Source: Hyperoodon ampullatus (lineage: Eukaryota > Chordata > Mammalia > Artiodactyla > Ziphiidae). From it: a stretch of DNA of 64,000 nt. This document shows positions 1 to 11,856 of the stretch, piece by piece. Location: assembly GCA_949752795.1 (NCBI GenBank), contig OX457063.1, forward strand, positions 69,029,783-69,093,782, in the 5' to 3' direction. The translations under genes and the position numbers were made by a program. The notes beneath the pieces were generated by a model that made no database searches, had not been told where the DNA came from, and saw nothing but the letters and a program-made list of their open reading frames with translations. Position 1 is the stretch's first letter. Each line of letters begins with the position of its first letter.

Positions 1-199
1 TTTAATCTGGATTCCAAGTTAGATAAAGGTCTCACCATTTGCATCAGAGAGCAATCTAGTCTCTATCTTGGATATTCTCCCAACTCCCAACTGCTTTGTT
101 AGCTGTCAAGCAAGCACCATACAAAATAATTTGCTTATATCACCCTTCAGTGGTTTATTCCAATTTTTAATATTATTAACCCTGGTATTCAGCACTGTA
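1..199. other. Unassigned AT-rich sequence
   Basis: I recognise no gene or repeat in this edge segment. It has no long reading frame. Confidence 0.4.
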
Positions 200-345
200 A
201 AAAGAACACTGCTCTAGAAAGAGATGTGAGGAGGTTCTAGGGCCAGTTCCACCACAAATTGTCTGGTTCATTCTGCACAAGTTGCCTCATCACTTTTGAA
301 CCTCAGTTTTTTCATTTATGAAATGAAGTACGGGGGCGGGGGGGT
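200..345 (+). repeat. MIR-like SINE fragment
   Basis: The order of motifs fits the ancient mammalian MIR core: ctctagaaagag, then a stretch like 'ttccaccacaaattgt', then cacaagttgcctcatcac, cctcagttttttcat and a closing gaaatgaagta. It is strongly diverged, and a G-rich run follows at 332-347. The assignment comes from recalled consensus. Confidence 0.5.
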
Positions 346-539
346 GGATGCAACTTCTCAAATCTTTGTGAGTTTTTTTAAATAACATTACAACAGAGAG
401 TAAATAAATTCTTCTTATGGAATCTGGAAGCCTCAGCCTAACGCTGCTTCCCTTGATCGAGAAAGTTCTTTGAAGTCTTTTATTTCACAATAAAATTTTG
501 AGCTAATTTGGTTTATTCTCAATCAAAAAAGAATGTTTA
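346..539. other. Unassigned sequence
   Basis: I recognise nothing here. The sequence is AT-rich and has no coding potential. Confidence 0.4.
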
Positions 540-1135
540 TATTTATTTTAATATAAAAATGTTTTACAATACTCACCAATATCTATAAATCTTAAAATGT
601 ACTAACCTATCAATTTCACTTCTAGGAAACTTTTTTGGGGAAATGCTCCATGTGTATACAAAGATTCATATGTAAGAATATTAATCATAACATTTATCTG
701 CAGGATTGAAAATGGGGAATATTCTAAATCTATCAATGGGCTAAATTCATTATGGTAAATCCACCCTACACAGTCATTATGTCATTCAGTTATTAAAAAG
801 AATAAATTGTTAGGGAAAAACACCCATGGTACATTTTTAGGTAAAGAAAGCCAAGTCACAGAATAGTATTTATGATGATCTCATTTATATTTTTTAAAAT
901 TACAAATAGCATATATGTGCTTGTAAGTATGTTTTTCTAAATATCCATGTCTATCAATGTATAGAAAAAAGGTCTGAATGGATAACCACTGAATTGCTAA
1001 GAACAGCTACCTTTGAGGAAGGGACTAGGTTGGGAGATAGTCAAGGAAGACAAATTTTTCACACTATATGGTTTTTTTACTGCTTAAATATTTTTTTCCT
1101 AAATACCTCATTTCACTGAATTTAAGATAACAATG
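540..1135 (+). repeat. Old L1 (L1M-type) 3' fragment
   Basis: Degenerate landmarks of the L1 ORF2 end and 3' UTR appear in the expected order: caatttcacttctaggaa, taatcataacatttatc, attatggtaaatccaccc, cagttattaaaaagaataaa, gaatagtatttatgatgat, gaaaaaaggtctgaatgg and gctacctttgaggaaggg. It is highly diverged with no open frame. I infer an ancient L1M insertion. Confidence 0.65.
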
Positions 1136-2734
1136 ATTTTAAGACTCAACATCAGATTATGTATCACTAGGGGAAAAAGCTACCAATAAAACTATGAGAT
1201 ACCGTTAATTTTAAGATGTAGCCCAATTTTAGATGTATCAAAATGTGTGTGTGAGGGGGTATATGCCTCAGGGTCAATAAAATACACTACATGACCTCAG
1301 AAATTGTTACAATATAGAAGAAAACTAACATTGGGACTCTAGAAAGACACATCATATCTTATGTACCAAATATTTGGGTTTTAGTCAGCTAATAATTAAA
1401 TGTGACTATCAAGGATCTTTTCTTTGTAAAATCAAGTATCGACATAGCATTTTCGGACCTGTGTGGTTTTAATTCTTACTCTATTCTGCAGCATCTTCAC
1501 ACTTCACAGCAGGCCCTGTGCATCGTGATAACTAGGAAGTGTTCTGCGTTTCCCTACCTTATCAATTTCACCGACATAATAGAAATATATAACTCCATCC
1601 CTATATTCTAAGCAACAACAACATGATCAAATGTGAGATTATTTGAAAGTCTAATAATAAATTCTTAATTCTACCTCTTGGATCAATAGAGCCATTGAAT
1701 CAAATAAACCCCAAGACATTAATCTCTGGAACATCATTTGAAATTAAATATTAAGCTATCAATAATGACTCTTTGGAAATAAACTGGGGAACTAATTTGT
1801 TTACTCACTAACTATTTTAGCATGATGGTCATCACATTTTTCTAGCTTGTTGATAAATATTTGCCTCCAACTCTTACTTCATTCAAACACTCAGAGAATA
1901 TCTGATTCGTGGCTGAAGTAAACATTCTTTACTTTTTCACCTTGGTGGCCTTTCACTTTATCATAGAGGAAAATCAAACAGATCAGGCACAGTCACTCCT
2001 TTTAAAAGTAATGAATGACTTTATAAAAAATAATGAATATCTCCTAGAATTTATTCTATTCCTGGGGTTTTCCTACTGACTGATTATTGTCTTCAGTACA
2101 CCCCAAAGGATAATAATGCTGAGCTGAAGAAAAGTTTGTAAAGCAAGAAAACACCAAACAATAAACATTCTTGATGATTAAACGTCACAACCATCACAAA
2201 ACAATTATTTAAACTTTTTTTGTCAATACTTTCCTAGTGTACAGCTAAGAAGGAAAGACAGAGATAATCTAAAGAAGAAATACCTCTCCTCAATCATCAA
2301 TAAGAATTAGGAGAAGCTTACTTCTCAGAAAGCTTTTGCCTTTGATTTTTTTTTTTTCTTAGAGATGAGACTCAGATGTTTCCACCTCAAATCGCTGTGG
2401 TATGGAAGTGCACTGTGTGTATTGGTAAGCGAATGAGCAATAGGAAAAGCATCCTTTTTTGGCTTCCAGAGTTAAAAATCTAAGATTAAAAAAATATAAA
2501 ACTTCCTTTTCAAACATCTAGTCCTTTCAAAGATGTGTGTCACACACACCTTCTTCCTTCAAAGACTCTGAAAAAGACTCAAGGTCCAAATCCTGACCCC
2601 TTAGTCGGCATACATAAAACACCATGGTAACTGATCATTTCAAAAAGCAAATGGCATATAGTGGCATTTGTACCCCAACTGAAGAAATTGCTTATCAGCA
2701 AACAGAACAAAATTTTGGATTTGAAGAAACCTTA
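1136..2734. other. Unassigned AT-rich sequence
   Basis: I see no recognisable gene, exon or repeat. A 69-codon frame at 1402-1611 has no recognisable motif and is the length expected by chance. Confidence 0.4.
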
Positions 2735-2870
2735 GAAATTATCTAGTCAAACCTCTTTGTTTTATAGGAGGAAATATTAAGGATTAGAGGGATTACATGA
2801 CTTGCTCAAGGCCACTGCTAGTAAGTGGCAAAGACCAAAACCTCCAACTCCCAGCAATTACGCACTACTA
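2735..2870 (-). repeat. MIR-like SINE fragment
   Basis: On the plus strand ctagtcaaacctctttg, ttataggaggaaat, gacttgctcaaggccactg and ctagtaagtggcaaagacc match the reverse complement of the MIR core (agctgtgtgaccttgggcaag region). It is diverged and no TSD is visible. Confidence 0.6.
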
Positions 2871-3084
2871 CCCCCTCTTCTGAAAACACAACAAACAAAT
2901 CAACCAGTCATAAGGCCTTAGGAGATCAGTGCATATTTTCACCTGTCAACTACTATAATATTTTTGGAAATCACTGTCAAAATCCATGCAAGTACTCTGA
3001 AAATAAACCACAGGATTTGGTGGGAATATTAAAACCTGCCAAGAAAGGAGTATGTTTAGTTCCCAAAAGCATAAGTATATTCAT

Positions 3085-3535
3085 TATATGTATAATAATA
3101 ATAGCAGGGGGCTTCCCTGGTGGCGCAGTGGTTGAAGGTCCGCCTGCCGATGCAGGGGATACGGGTTCCTGCCCTGGTCCGGGGGGATCCCACATGCCGC
3201 GGAGCGGCTGGGCCCGTGGGCCATGGCTGCTGGGCCTGCGAGTCCGGAGCCTGTGCTCCGCAGCGGGAGAGGCCGCAGCGGTGAGAGGCCCGCGTACCGC
3301 AAAAAAATAAATAAATAAATAAAATAATAGCAGAAAACACTTACAGTATATGTTTTAAGAACTTTACAAATATTAACAAATTTAATTTTCAAAACCACCC
3401 AAGATGCAGGTTCCATTATCATTGACACTTCGGGGATATGGAAACTGAGGCCCAGAAAATTTAAGACATGTACCCAGGGCCACAAGCTAGGAAGTGGAGA
3501 GCCAGGACTTAACCCCTGACAATCTTGACTGAGTC
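3085..3535 (-). repeat. MIR SINE, interrupted by a CHR SINE
   Basis: The reverse-oriented MIR runs from an AT-rich tail (ataataatagcag) through cacttacagtatatgtttt, actttacaaatattaac, cattatcattgac, ggaaactgaggcccag, ggccacaagctaggaagtgg and ccaggactt. The CHR SINE at 3108-3322 entered the AT-rich 3' end of the MIR and duplicated 11 bp of it. The MIR therefore predates the CHR copy. Confidence 0.7.
3108..3322 (+). mobile_element. CHR-type tRNA-derived SINE, full length
   Basis: The head gcttccctggtggcgcagtgg contains the A-box region. The B-box region follows (acgggttcctgccc, mutated from ggttcgtgccc), then the unique body ending in gtaccgc and an AAAT-repeat tail. An 11-bp TSD, aataatagcag, lies at 3097-3107 and 3323-3333. 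The reading frame at 2825-3310 partly spans this SINE and is not a gene. Confidence 0.95.
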
Positions 3536-6354
3536 TCTGTTTTTAATCACAACACTAGTATACCACATACACATGTTTCATAATACAAAACACAAAAAGT
3601 AAACTTGACATTTTCCCAGCTCATAGCCATGTTCAGTAGAAGATAAATTTTTTAAAGTTTTATGGAGGTTAAAAATGATTGAGAGATACTTTTCATTACA
3701 ACCTTATCACTCACTGAACTTTTCAACAAATCTGCTAATAGAATAATAACACTGGAGGTCAGATTCTTTTTCCTATATGATGCTCAAACTAAGAAGAAGA
3801 GAGGGATTACAGAATAATAGGGAAAAAAAGGCAAAATAAGAGGACTAAGTTATTCACAAACTACACAATCAAGCTCCTGAATAATTGGCATCTGCCAATA
3901 TTCATGTTAAGATGTACTATCTTAGATCAATTCCCTTGAATGAAAAGGGAATGAAAGCAAATTCAAAACATCCTGTTTTAAATGTGAGACTTCAATATTT
4001 CTGAGAACAGATGCAAAAGAAAAAAATAGGATATAGGAAGTACTGATATTGTGGCACCATTTAAGAGAGAGAAAAGTATTTATTGCTCAAACCACATATT
4101 TATGCTATAAAAGAATACATAAATGTATAGTGAGAACAAGGATTGGTCTATTTAGATCTTAAAAACTGCCATGTGAGCTATTTGGGTCACCTTCCTTTTG
4201 TCTGGGCTGCACAGTTTTATCATAGGCTCTTCCAACTCCTAAAAAGTTCAAAGTCCAAGTTATAAAAATCTACAGCTCCCAATTGGCTTCCCATTATTTT
4301 ATGTGAACTGTAAACTCTCCTGAGTTTACACACTACTAGTGCTCCATCCTCAATAAGTAAGATCCCAGGCACCTGCTCCACGGGGCCTCACCTTGGGTAG
4401 CAGTGTAACAGTTGTTGCTGTGTTTACTGTCTGCGCAGCCTGATGCAAACACATTACAGGCACCTAAGTCAGCCTGATTTAGATCAGCATACAGAGTCTC
4501 TATCTACCCAGCTTTCTTGGTGCAATTTTTAACTTAGCTTCATGGAAATCTGAGCTTATGACTTGATGATGATTGTAAAGCACCAGTGGGAGAGGGAAGA
4601 AAAAGAACACAACACATTCAGTTATGTCTCCTGTCCTCCTTGGGTGGCTTAGTTTACCTAGGAAAGGGATGTTTAAGGCAGATGGTGAACTGAATGATGA
4701 GAACTGTCCACACGGAAAGAAGATCCAAGCTGAACTCTGATGGAAAGGGAAGGGCTAAGGCAATGGGATGCCTCCTCACCTTTACCCTAAAAACATGTTC
4801 TTTTCATCATTATTGCAGACCTTCCTACAGAATATCTTCCACCACAGAATAATGTAATGTCCACTGCGTACACATAGAGTCAGAAGACCACATTCTAAAG
4901 TCCTGATTGACTCATCATAATCGAATAGGAAGCAGAACACCAGCAGGAAAGGAGATACAGAAGCCCCTGAGGAAAGTTGGGGATCGATCCTAATGCTTCC
5001 CTCTGTCACTCGAAAATGCAAAGTACCAAGAAAGAGGCAAGACTGATGACCTTGGAGAGGCAAATTCATGGGTTCTGACCAGATTTAAGGAATTTCTCTC
5101 TTTAGCTCCACGACAATTACATCTAGAAATCATTTCAATATATATTGCTAAGAGCTGACTGATTGAAGAGAAGGTTCTGTTCACCACTTACTTAACAGAC
5201 TCGGGACAAACACCAAAATTGCTCAACTGAGTAAAACAAGTTGATTTTCTTAGTCAAATTTATTACATGTAAGCAGCATTTGGTTTTCCTCTCTTGCCAG
5301 TGATGGATTCTTTCATAGAACAGGCCTGACTCTCTAGAAATAGGCCAGAAAGACTTTTTAACCCCAGAAGGGATCTTCTCATATACCAAACCATAAAGAC
5401 CTCTGGTCTAAACATTTCCAAAAGAAATCTAATCCTTACTATCCCTAGAGTGTTTTTCCAAAGGTCCCTAAACACACAAAGCCTTCTATTTGAAATTTAT
5501 CCTCCTTCCTAACAAGCACAAGGACATATCTTCATATTTAATAACTCTATTATAATCTTTGAAAGTAGCAATCATTTATTCTCTTGGGGGGGTGTTGCTT
5601 TTCAACCCTCTTGGGTATCTTTATGTCAAAAGCAGTTAGTTTTCCTTCTCCAAAAGTTCTATGGCAGAAATCTCCCACTTAGCATTAACCATCAATTAGC
5701 AAAGCATGGATCATATCTATACGTGAATGTCCATGAACGTACGAGGGTGTACAGTGTGTGTACACCTATGGGTACACAGACATTTAGGCAAACACACATA
5801 GTTACACAGCTTATAGAAAATGAATAGTTTAAATAATTAACATATAGTTATCCTTATAATATGTAAGTAGATGTAAATTTACATACGTGCTTTAATATAT
5901 ACATACACATTAGATTTTGTAAAATTTACCTTCACTTTAAGAGTTCTAATAGTGTTAATAAATATACTATGGCTCCTTTCTGCATTTGAAAACACTTACA
6001 AGAATATACTTCCCTCCCTAGTAAATGCCTTGGATTATGATCTGATCATCTTTTTTATTGAAAAAGGTCAGGTCCCTACCTCTACATTCAGATTTAAGCA
6101 TTTGGAAAAGGAACAAATTGTGTCAGAGAAATCAGCTATTAATTTAATGTGCAGTTAAGCCTGGCTTCCCTTTACAAAATACTCTTTAAGAATCTGTATT
6201 TCATTTAAAATCCTCAAAATTCCAGAAGGTCCATGTAGGAACTTTAAATTTTGCGAAGCGTCTCCTGCACAGGCCAGTCTAGTCCTCATGTGCTCAGTAT
6301 CTTATCAAGTGAGAACAGGACTTCACAGAATGCAATACACAGTAGCAGGTTTAG
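3536..6354. other. Unassigned, mostly unique sequence
   Basis: I recognise no gene or repeat with confidence. Several frames of 60-95 codons at 4782-5475 on the minus strand overlap each other in different frames, lack recognisable domains and look like chance. The segment near 5820-5930 is AT-rich with ATAT runs. Confidence 0.4.
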
Positions 6355-6485
6355 AATGACATACTTACATACATGTACAACGACAGTCTGAAAGGATACA
6401 CAGTAATATGTTAACAGCAATTATCTCTGGGTGGATTTTAGGTAACTTTTTCTACTTATCTGCTTCTTCCATTTATCCCTATAAG
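6355..6485 (+). repeat. Old L1 (L1M-type) 3' UTR fragment
   Basis: The phrases tctgaaaggatacacag, atgttaacagcaattatctc and tgggtggattttaggtaac resemble the L1M 3' region also seen near 960-1060 in this window. The fragment is short and diverged. Confidence 0.5.
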
Positions 6486-9400
6486 AACATCCCTCATACT
6501 GCTTGTGTAATACCCCTGCCGAGTGAAAAAAATCTGTTCTTATAGTGGTTTCACAAACGTCAAAATATGCAATAAATCCATTTATAAGATGTGTATACCA
6601 AGGAGCAGATCTATCAAAATCAATTGTGCATCAGATAAAAAACAGACAGTGTACACTGGGGCTCAGCCAGTGAAAAGTATCTTGGCCATCAAGAGCTGCC
6701 TGAAGACCCAGTGGGGGCGGAGAAGGTGGAATGGGGCAACCCTCCCACAGAAGACAACATAGTCACAGTCTGTGCATGATGCAAGTAACTGACCTGGGCT
6801 GGGTGTGGACCCACTTAGGAGCACACACTCCATTACCCATGTCAAGGTAACAAAAGGAGTGATGTGACATTCTGTGTGAAACCTCCCACTCCTGTGCGGG
6901 GCCTTGCTATGGGACACCAAAAGGTCTTTTGTACTTCCTTGCAAATCTAAATGATGCCGACACCTAACTACCCTCCTAGAAACCAGAGCAGAAGTTAACA
7001 GACTTGTCCAAAAGGGCTCCAAAGGACTCGAGTCTAAAATGCCCAGACTTGAGTGTATCGCACCATGGCTCCTGTTCCCCCCTCCCTGTATATACACAGT
7101 ACATGAAACACAGAGGTTACAAGCAAAAATCTAGGGTACCCGGAGTAGACTGTCTACCTCTGGACCAGATTCTTATAAAAAGGCCTCGCATCACAGTACC
7201 AAAATCTCTTTCATACTACGGGGAGGTGCAGTGCTAACAGTGTACAATAACACTTTGCTCTTATTCAGAATAAAATATCAGTCCCCAGGCGAGATGATCT
7301 TATTACAGGCTGACTGTGTGAACACACTGAAAAGAATCACTTATGACAGGTAAAACCCCGCACACCCCACGAAGACATTTTCAACAGCACAGAACGGTGG
7401 GACACATGTGGGTGGCTTCCCCAGCCCCACAAAGGAAGCGCCGTACTCAGCTTTTAGTGACTGTGTATTCTCGGACTGCAGCTGGGCGTCTGAGAAAAGC
7501 CTCTCCACACCTATCCACCAGACCTGTTCTGAGAGCTTAGCTTCGATCTGGGCAAACCCCACACTTACAGCCATAAATGCATTGGCATTGAGAAAGACTG
7601 CGGAGGATGTGGCTCTCCAGGTGTGGCTTTATTTTTCACTTCACCGGGTCAGCTATTTAGGCCTAGTCTTCTCCATTGGCTTGAAGCTTTGTTCACACCA
7701 TCTTGGGTAACACATCACATTATTCTTCCTTATAAAAACAAATAAACTCAAATGAGCATTCAGAGACAGTTCACCCCTCCGAACACCTCTGCCTTCCCCT
7801 CTGATTTATGGGACACCCTTCCGATCCCACCCATGAGAAAGTCTCCCCTACTCTCTCTCAACTAAGGATGGGCCAGGTGCCTTTCTTCCTTCCTCAAGTT
7901 TCCCACCTGCCTTGCCTCTGCAGACGTGCACAGCCCCGAGGATCTCAGCCTGCTTGCCGCCACTGAGCCACTGGCAGCAGAGCACTGCAGTACCTAGCGC
8001 TACCCGCCATCAACTACTGCCACGGACTCAGATCACTGCACTCGGCACCTGCCACCCCACCCAAAAGCTTGGCCGTCCTGGGAGGCTGGACCAAGAGGGG
8101 AAAAAACATGTTTTTATGCTTATAATGGCTCCCCTCTGAACCACTGCATCCAAAATGTACACAGCTCTGGAGAACAAGGTGCTGGATACATTCATTCCTA
8201 GCCGACTCTGGTCAGAGCAGCCAGTGTCTCACATCACCGGTTTATTCTGCAATACGTCCAATCCACTTAAGTTTAAAACCAAGGGTCGAAAAGTTGCAAT
8301 TCACTGAGGCATCACATGTTTCATAACTGAGTGTGGAGAGAATGGGTAGGAGAAATAATCAGACCTCCCGAAGAACCAAGCCGGGGAAGCAGTTCACTCA
8401 ACTCCTCTACTTGCCGTTTCCATCCTCCCATCCCACTTGCCAACGTGGACCTTCTCTATCTCAGCCACCGCCGTTTCCGACTACAGTCCCTTGCAGTAAA
8501 CTGACAGGCTGGTAATTTACGAGCACGCTGGGCAACACCAGAGAGACTTTGCAGAAACAGAGTTGGAGTGAGAGCTCACACGCAGACAGGCAGGAAAATG
8601 GGATGCCTCATCAGAACAGAGGGTTTCTATCTTTCAGGGCTAGCACATCATTTGATACATACGTCTGCACTGACGTACAGCATAAGGGGTTTTATTTCTG
8701 TTATAATCTGTTTGTTTGGTGGTTTAGCCAGAGAATCTTATATAACACATTCCTGTTTCAAATGTAGCAACATGTATGGCATTGCACTCAGAAGATTCAG
8801 GCTCCGCACAGCAGGTCCCATTCCCATCCCAAATCATTCTACCTTGCAAGGTTTCTATATAATTGATGAAAAAAATCAAGAACTGTCACTAGCAATAGTA
8901 AAAGAAAGATTCAGTCATCAGCTTTACCCTGGATTCAAAAGCTAGCATTCAGATGGTATGATTTTAGGGATTTCTCAAAACCACCTTCATCCTGATGTTA
9001 ATACATTATATGAGCCTGACCTGCGGAGGGAAAGGAGTCTAGTTTTCTAAGCCAAAACACAAGTGAGCCCACCCCGGGCTTCCAGGGTAGAGTACAGGGA
9101 CATACTTCCTGCCTCTGCACTGGGGTGTTATATGACCACAACCTTTGCATCTGATTTCCTTAACAAAGAAGCAGGAGATCTGCACTGCTTGTTTGGCCAG
9201 AAAGCACATAATACAGCTACAGCTGAGGAACTTCCTTCACCCTAGCTCAATACAATGTGTATTATATAATGAATGAGCCTTCTCTGTGAACCCTGCCTTT
9301 GGAAAACATAGGCACTTTCTGCATAGTTTAAGCCCGTCTGCAAGGAGCAGTTATCCCTTGTCAGATCAAACGTGGACCAAGTATTGTATAAATCCAGGCA

Positions 9401-10949
9401 GACTACACCCTTAGATCCCTCTGCTATCACCCTAATTTCTTTTTTGCTTGACAAGACATTATATAATAAAGAATTATTTCAGTTAACTCTAAACTATACA
9501 GAGAATATTTACACAGCAGCCAGCAAGCACCCGAATGATGTTGGCTTTCAGCTCCATGTTCCCTGCGTTGCCTAAGAAATAAGGTTGGGGGGGGTGTTAA
9601 TGGGAGGACGAAGAGGAGGGGAGAGGAAATCAGCTATCTATGAAAATACTTACAGCCTCCGAGTCCTCAAGTCCATGCAGGTACAAATTGTCATACATGG
9701 AGGTCTGAAAATCCAGAGCACCTCTATCAAGGCGAAAACAAAACTGCTACAGAAGCCACAGCTAGAGGTAAAGACAGAAAAGGCCTGTTTGGAAGAATTG
9801 CACCTGCCTTATCAATTGCTGTGGATTTACCAGGCAAGATGCTATTCATTCACATCGCTCAGGGTGAGGTTATCCCCAGAGGCTGTCCAGACCTGGCATT
9901 TTATCTGCCTTCCCAAACAGAGCATAAAAAAGCAGAACCCTTTCTCAACCACAGACTGGTGACTGAGCTAGGAAAGCAGCCTCTGATTGGCTCAGCTCCC
10001 CTGCTTCAGTCAGCTGAAGAGTGTCCCCTCGGTGAGTGGAGGGCCGCTCGGAGCACCCTACCAAGCAGACAGCTGCTTCCTGTTTCGTCTGGATCATATA
10101 GTTCTGCAGCAAACACTTACCAACATCTAAAAGGCTGCTTGGTATGTTGGGAAAGGCGGGCGATTGAATACTCTAAACACAACTGCTCATCTTCTTAATG
10201 AAGCGCACAATTGGAGGGGGATGGGGAGCAACAGAGAAATTTTTTTTCAGAGAATATTGTGTAAAGACAGGTGAACAGATACTCATCTCTATCCAACACC
10301 TGTACTTAACAGATGCAACTGAAGTCAAACAGGCAATAAGTCATTTAAAATTTTTTTAAAAACCAAGATAAAAGAAAAACAATAAACAGATGGAAAGATT
10401 TCTTGTGGGAATTTCTACCGTAAAAGAATTTCTATTGTGAAAGTTTACGATATTCTCACCGAAATTTCTCTGCCTCACTGACAAGAAGGTACCTCTGTGA
10501 CCCAACTAGTTAAGTTTTAAAACGAAGCCAAAAACTCTCAAAAGCCTTTATGTAGATGCAAAATTGTCCATTTCTTTTTAGCTTGATTTTTTTTAAATCG
10601 CCTTTAAACGACAGCCAACGTTTTAGCTTAAATCCCCTTTTTCCCAGCGCTTAGACCTTTAATATTCCTAAAGCAGCACTGATCTTTTTCCAAAAACCCA
10701 ATCAGAAAAGTCTCACTGCCTTCCCAGTTCCCATCACACCACAGCTCAGTTTGACCTAGGACAGGTCCCACACTGGAGCATCCCTAGACACTTGCAGCTT
10801 CCTGGTCAACCAATAAGGTACTGCAGCTTTGAAACAGAAGAGCTTTATAGCTCACTGTAAAAGAAGCCAGCTAAATTTGGGAAAAAAAGAAGTTGGTGAG
10901 GAGCAACGAACATAATCTAGAGAAGCTGCATGACTCACGGGGGTAAAGC
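6486..10949. other. Repeat-poor unique block
   Basis: This 4.5-kb block has almost no recognisable repeats, which is unusual for this window, and a moderate GC content. It contains several overlapping frames, the longest being 144 codons at 6663-7097 minus and 125 codons at 8568-8945, 9585-9962 and 9821-10198 plus. None has a family motif I recognise. It could be part of an untranslated exon, conserved non-coding DNA or simply old unique DNA. The sequence alone does not decide. Confidence 0.35.
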
Positions 10950-11116
10950 AATGACCCAGAAACTCAGAGGCTGAGCCCAGCTTTCCCACTAATTGGTCGG
11001 ATGACTCTGGACCAGTCACCACTTCTATGGGCTTCAGTTTCTTCACCTGCCAAATTGAGGTAAGAAATAACCCAGAGAAAGGACTTTGCAAATCTAAAGC
11101 GCAACATAAACACTTA
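10950..11116 (+). repeat. MIR-like SINE fragment
   Basis: Motifs follow the MIR order: ggatgactctggaccagtcacc, gggcttcagtttcttcacctg, attgaggtaagaa and ggactttgcaaatctaaagcg. It is diverged. Confidence 0.55.
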
Positions 11117-11840
11117 CCAATGACAACCCTGCTTCGTCAGCTGGAAGGCACTGGCTGCAGTTCATGGGAACTCAGCACAGGAGTAACTGTCTGGCCCTGG
11201 ACCCAGGAAATGGGGCCCATCCTTCTAGCCAGTATCTCTAAAAAGCGTAACTCTTAAAGGGACAAATCTGAGTCACAAAGAGCAACACGAGAGCTACAAC
11301 TGCTGAGCCGAGCACAGTTCTTCCAGGTCTGCACTGACCCACTAAGGTCTTCCAATCACAGCTGCACACTTTGGGAACAGCATCAATCCTTTCAAATATA
11401 AAAGATGCCAAAGGGACTCACCTGTCCTTCAGAACCTGAAAATGGTAGGGTTCATACAGGAGGTCATCTGTGCCACCAGGAGGATGGCAGAAGAGGATGG
11501 GTACAGTTGGCAGGATTTCATATAGAGACCCAGTGCCAGCCCAACCTGTTGACGACCGTGTGTCCTGGAGCAAGTCATTTCCCAGGCTAACCTCAGCTCT
11601 CCCCTCCATCAAGCAAGAGGACTGGGCCAAAAGATTTCTAAGCTCAAATTCCTGTATCAGATTCTGTTATTTTAATTAACTCTCTAAGTACAGCCATGTG
11701 ATATTTTAGGCAGAATCAACAGAAAATCAAGGCAAGAGGGTCTTTTTTCTCCTTAGATTTTCCAGATCATTTCCTTATTTTACTATTTCAACTGAGGGTA
11801 TAGATATTTCCTGAATATCTTTAAATGGGAATCTAAATTT
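11117..11840. other. Unassigned unique sequence
   Basis: I recognise no gene or repeat. Overlapping frames of 61-76 codons occur on both strands and have no recognisable content. Confidence 0.4.
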
Positions 11841-11856
11841 GGGGGGGGCGGGTGGG
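11841..11856 (+). other. Potential G-quadruplex tract
   Basis: The tract ggggggggcgggtggg supplies four runs of at least three G with one- or two-base loops. It therefore meets the usual G3+N1-7 folding rule on the plus strand. No promoter or gene context is visible. Confidence 0.6.

Noticed and set aside
2825..3310. 161-codon plus-strand frame
   Set aside because: Its second half is the CHR SINE at 3108-3322 and its first part is MIR and unique sequence. It is a chance fusion frame.
6663..7097. 144-codon minus-strand frame
   Set aside because: No motif I recognise and no flanking exon-like structure. Competing frames occur in the same region. It could be revisited if conservation is shown.
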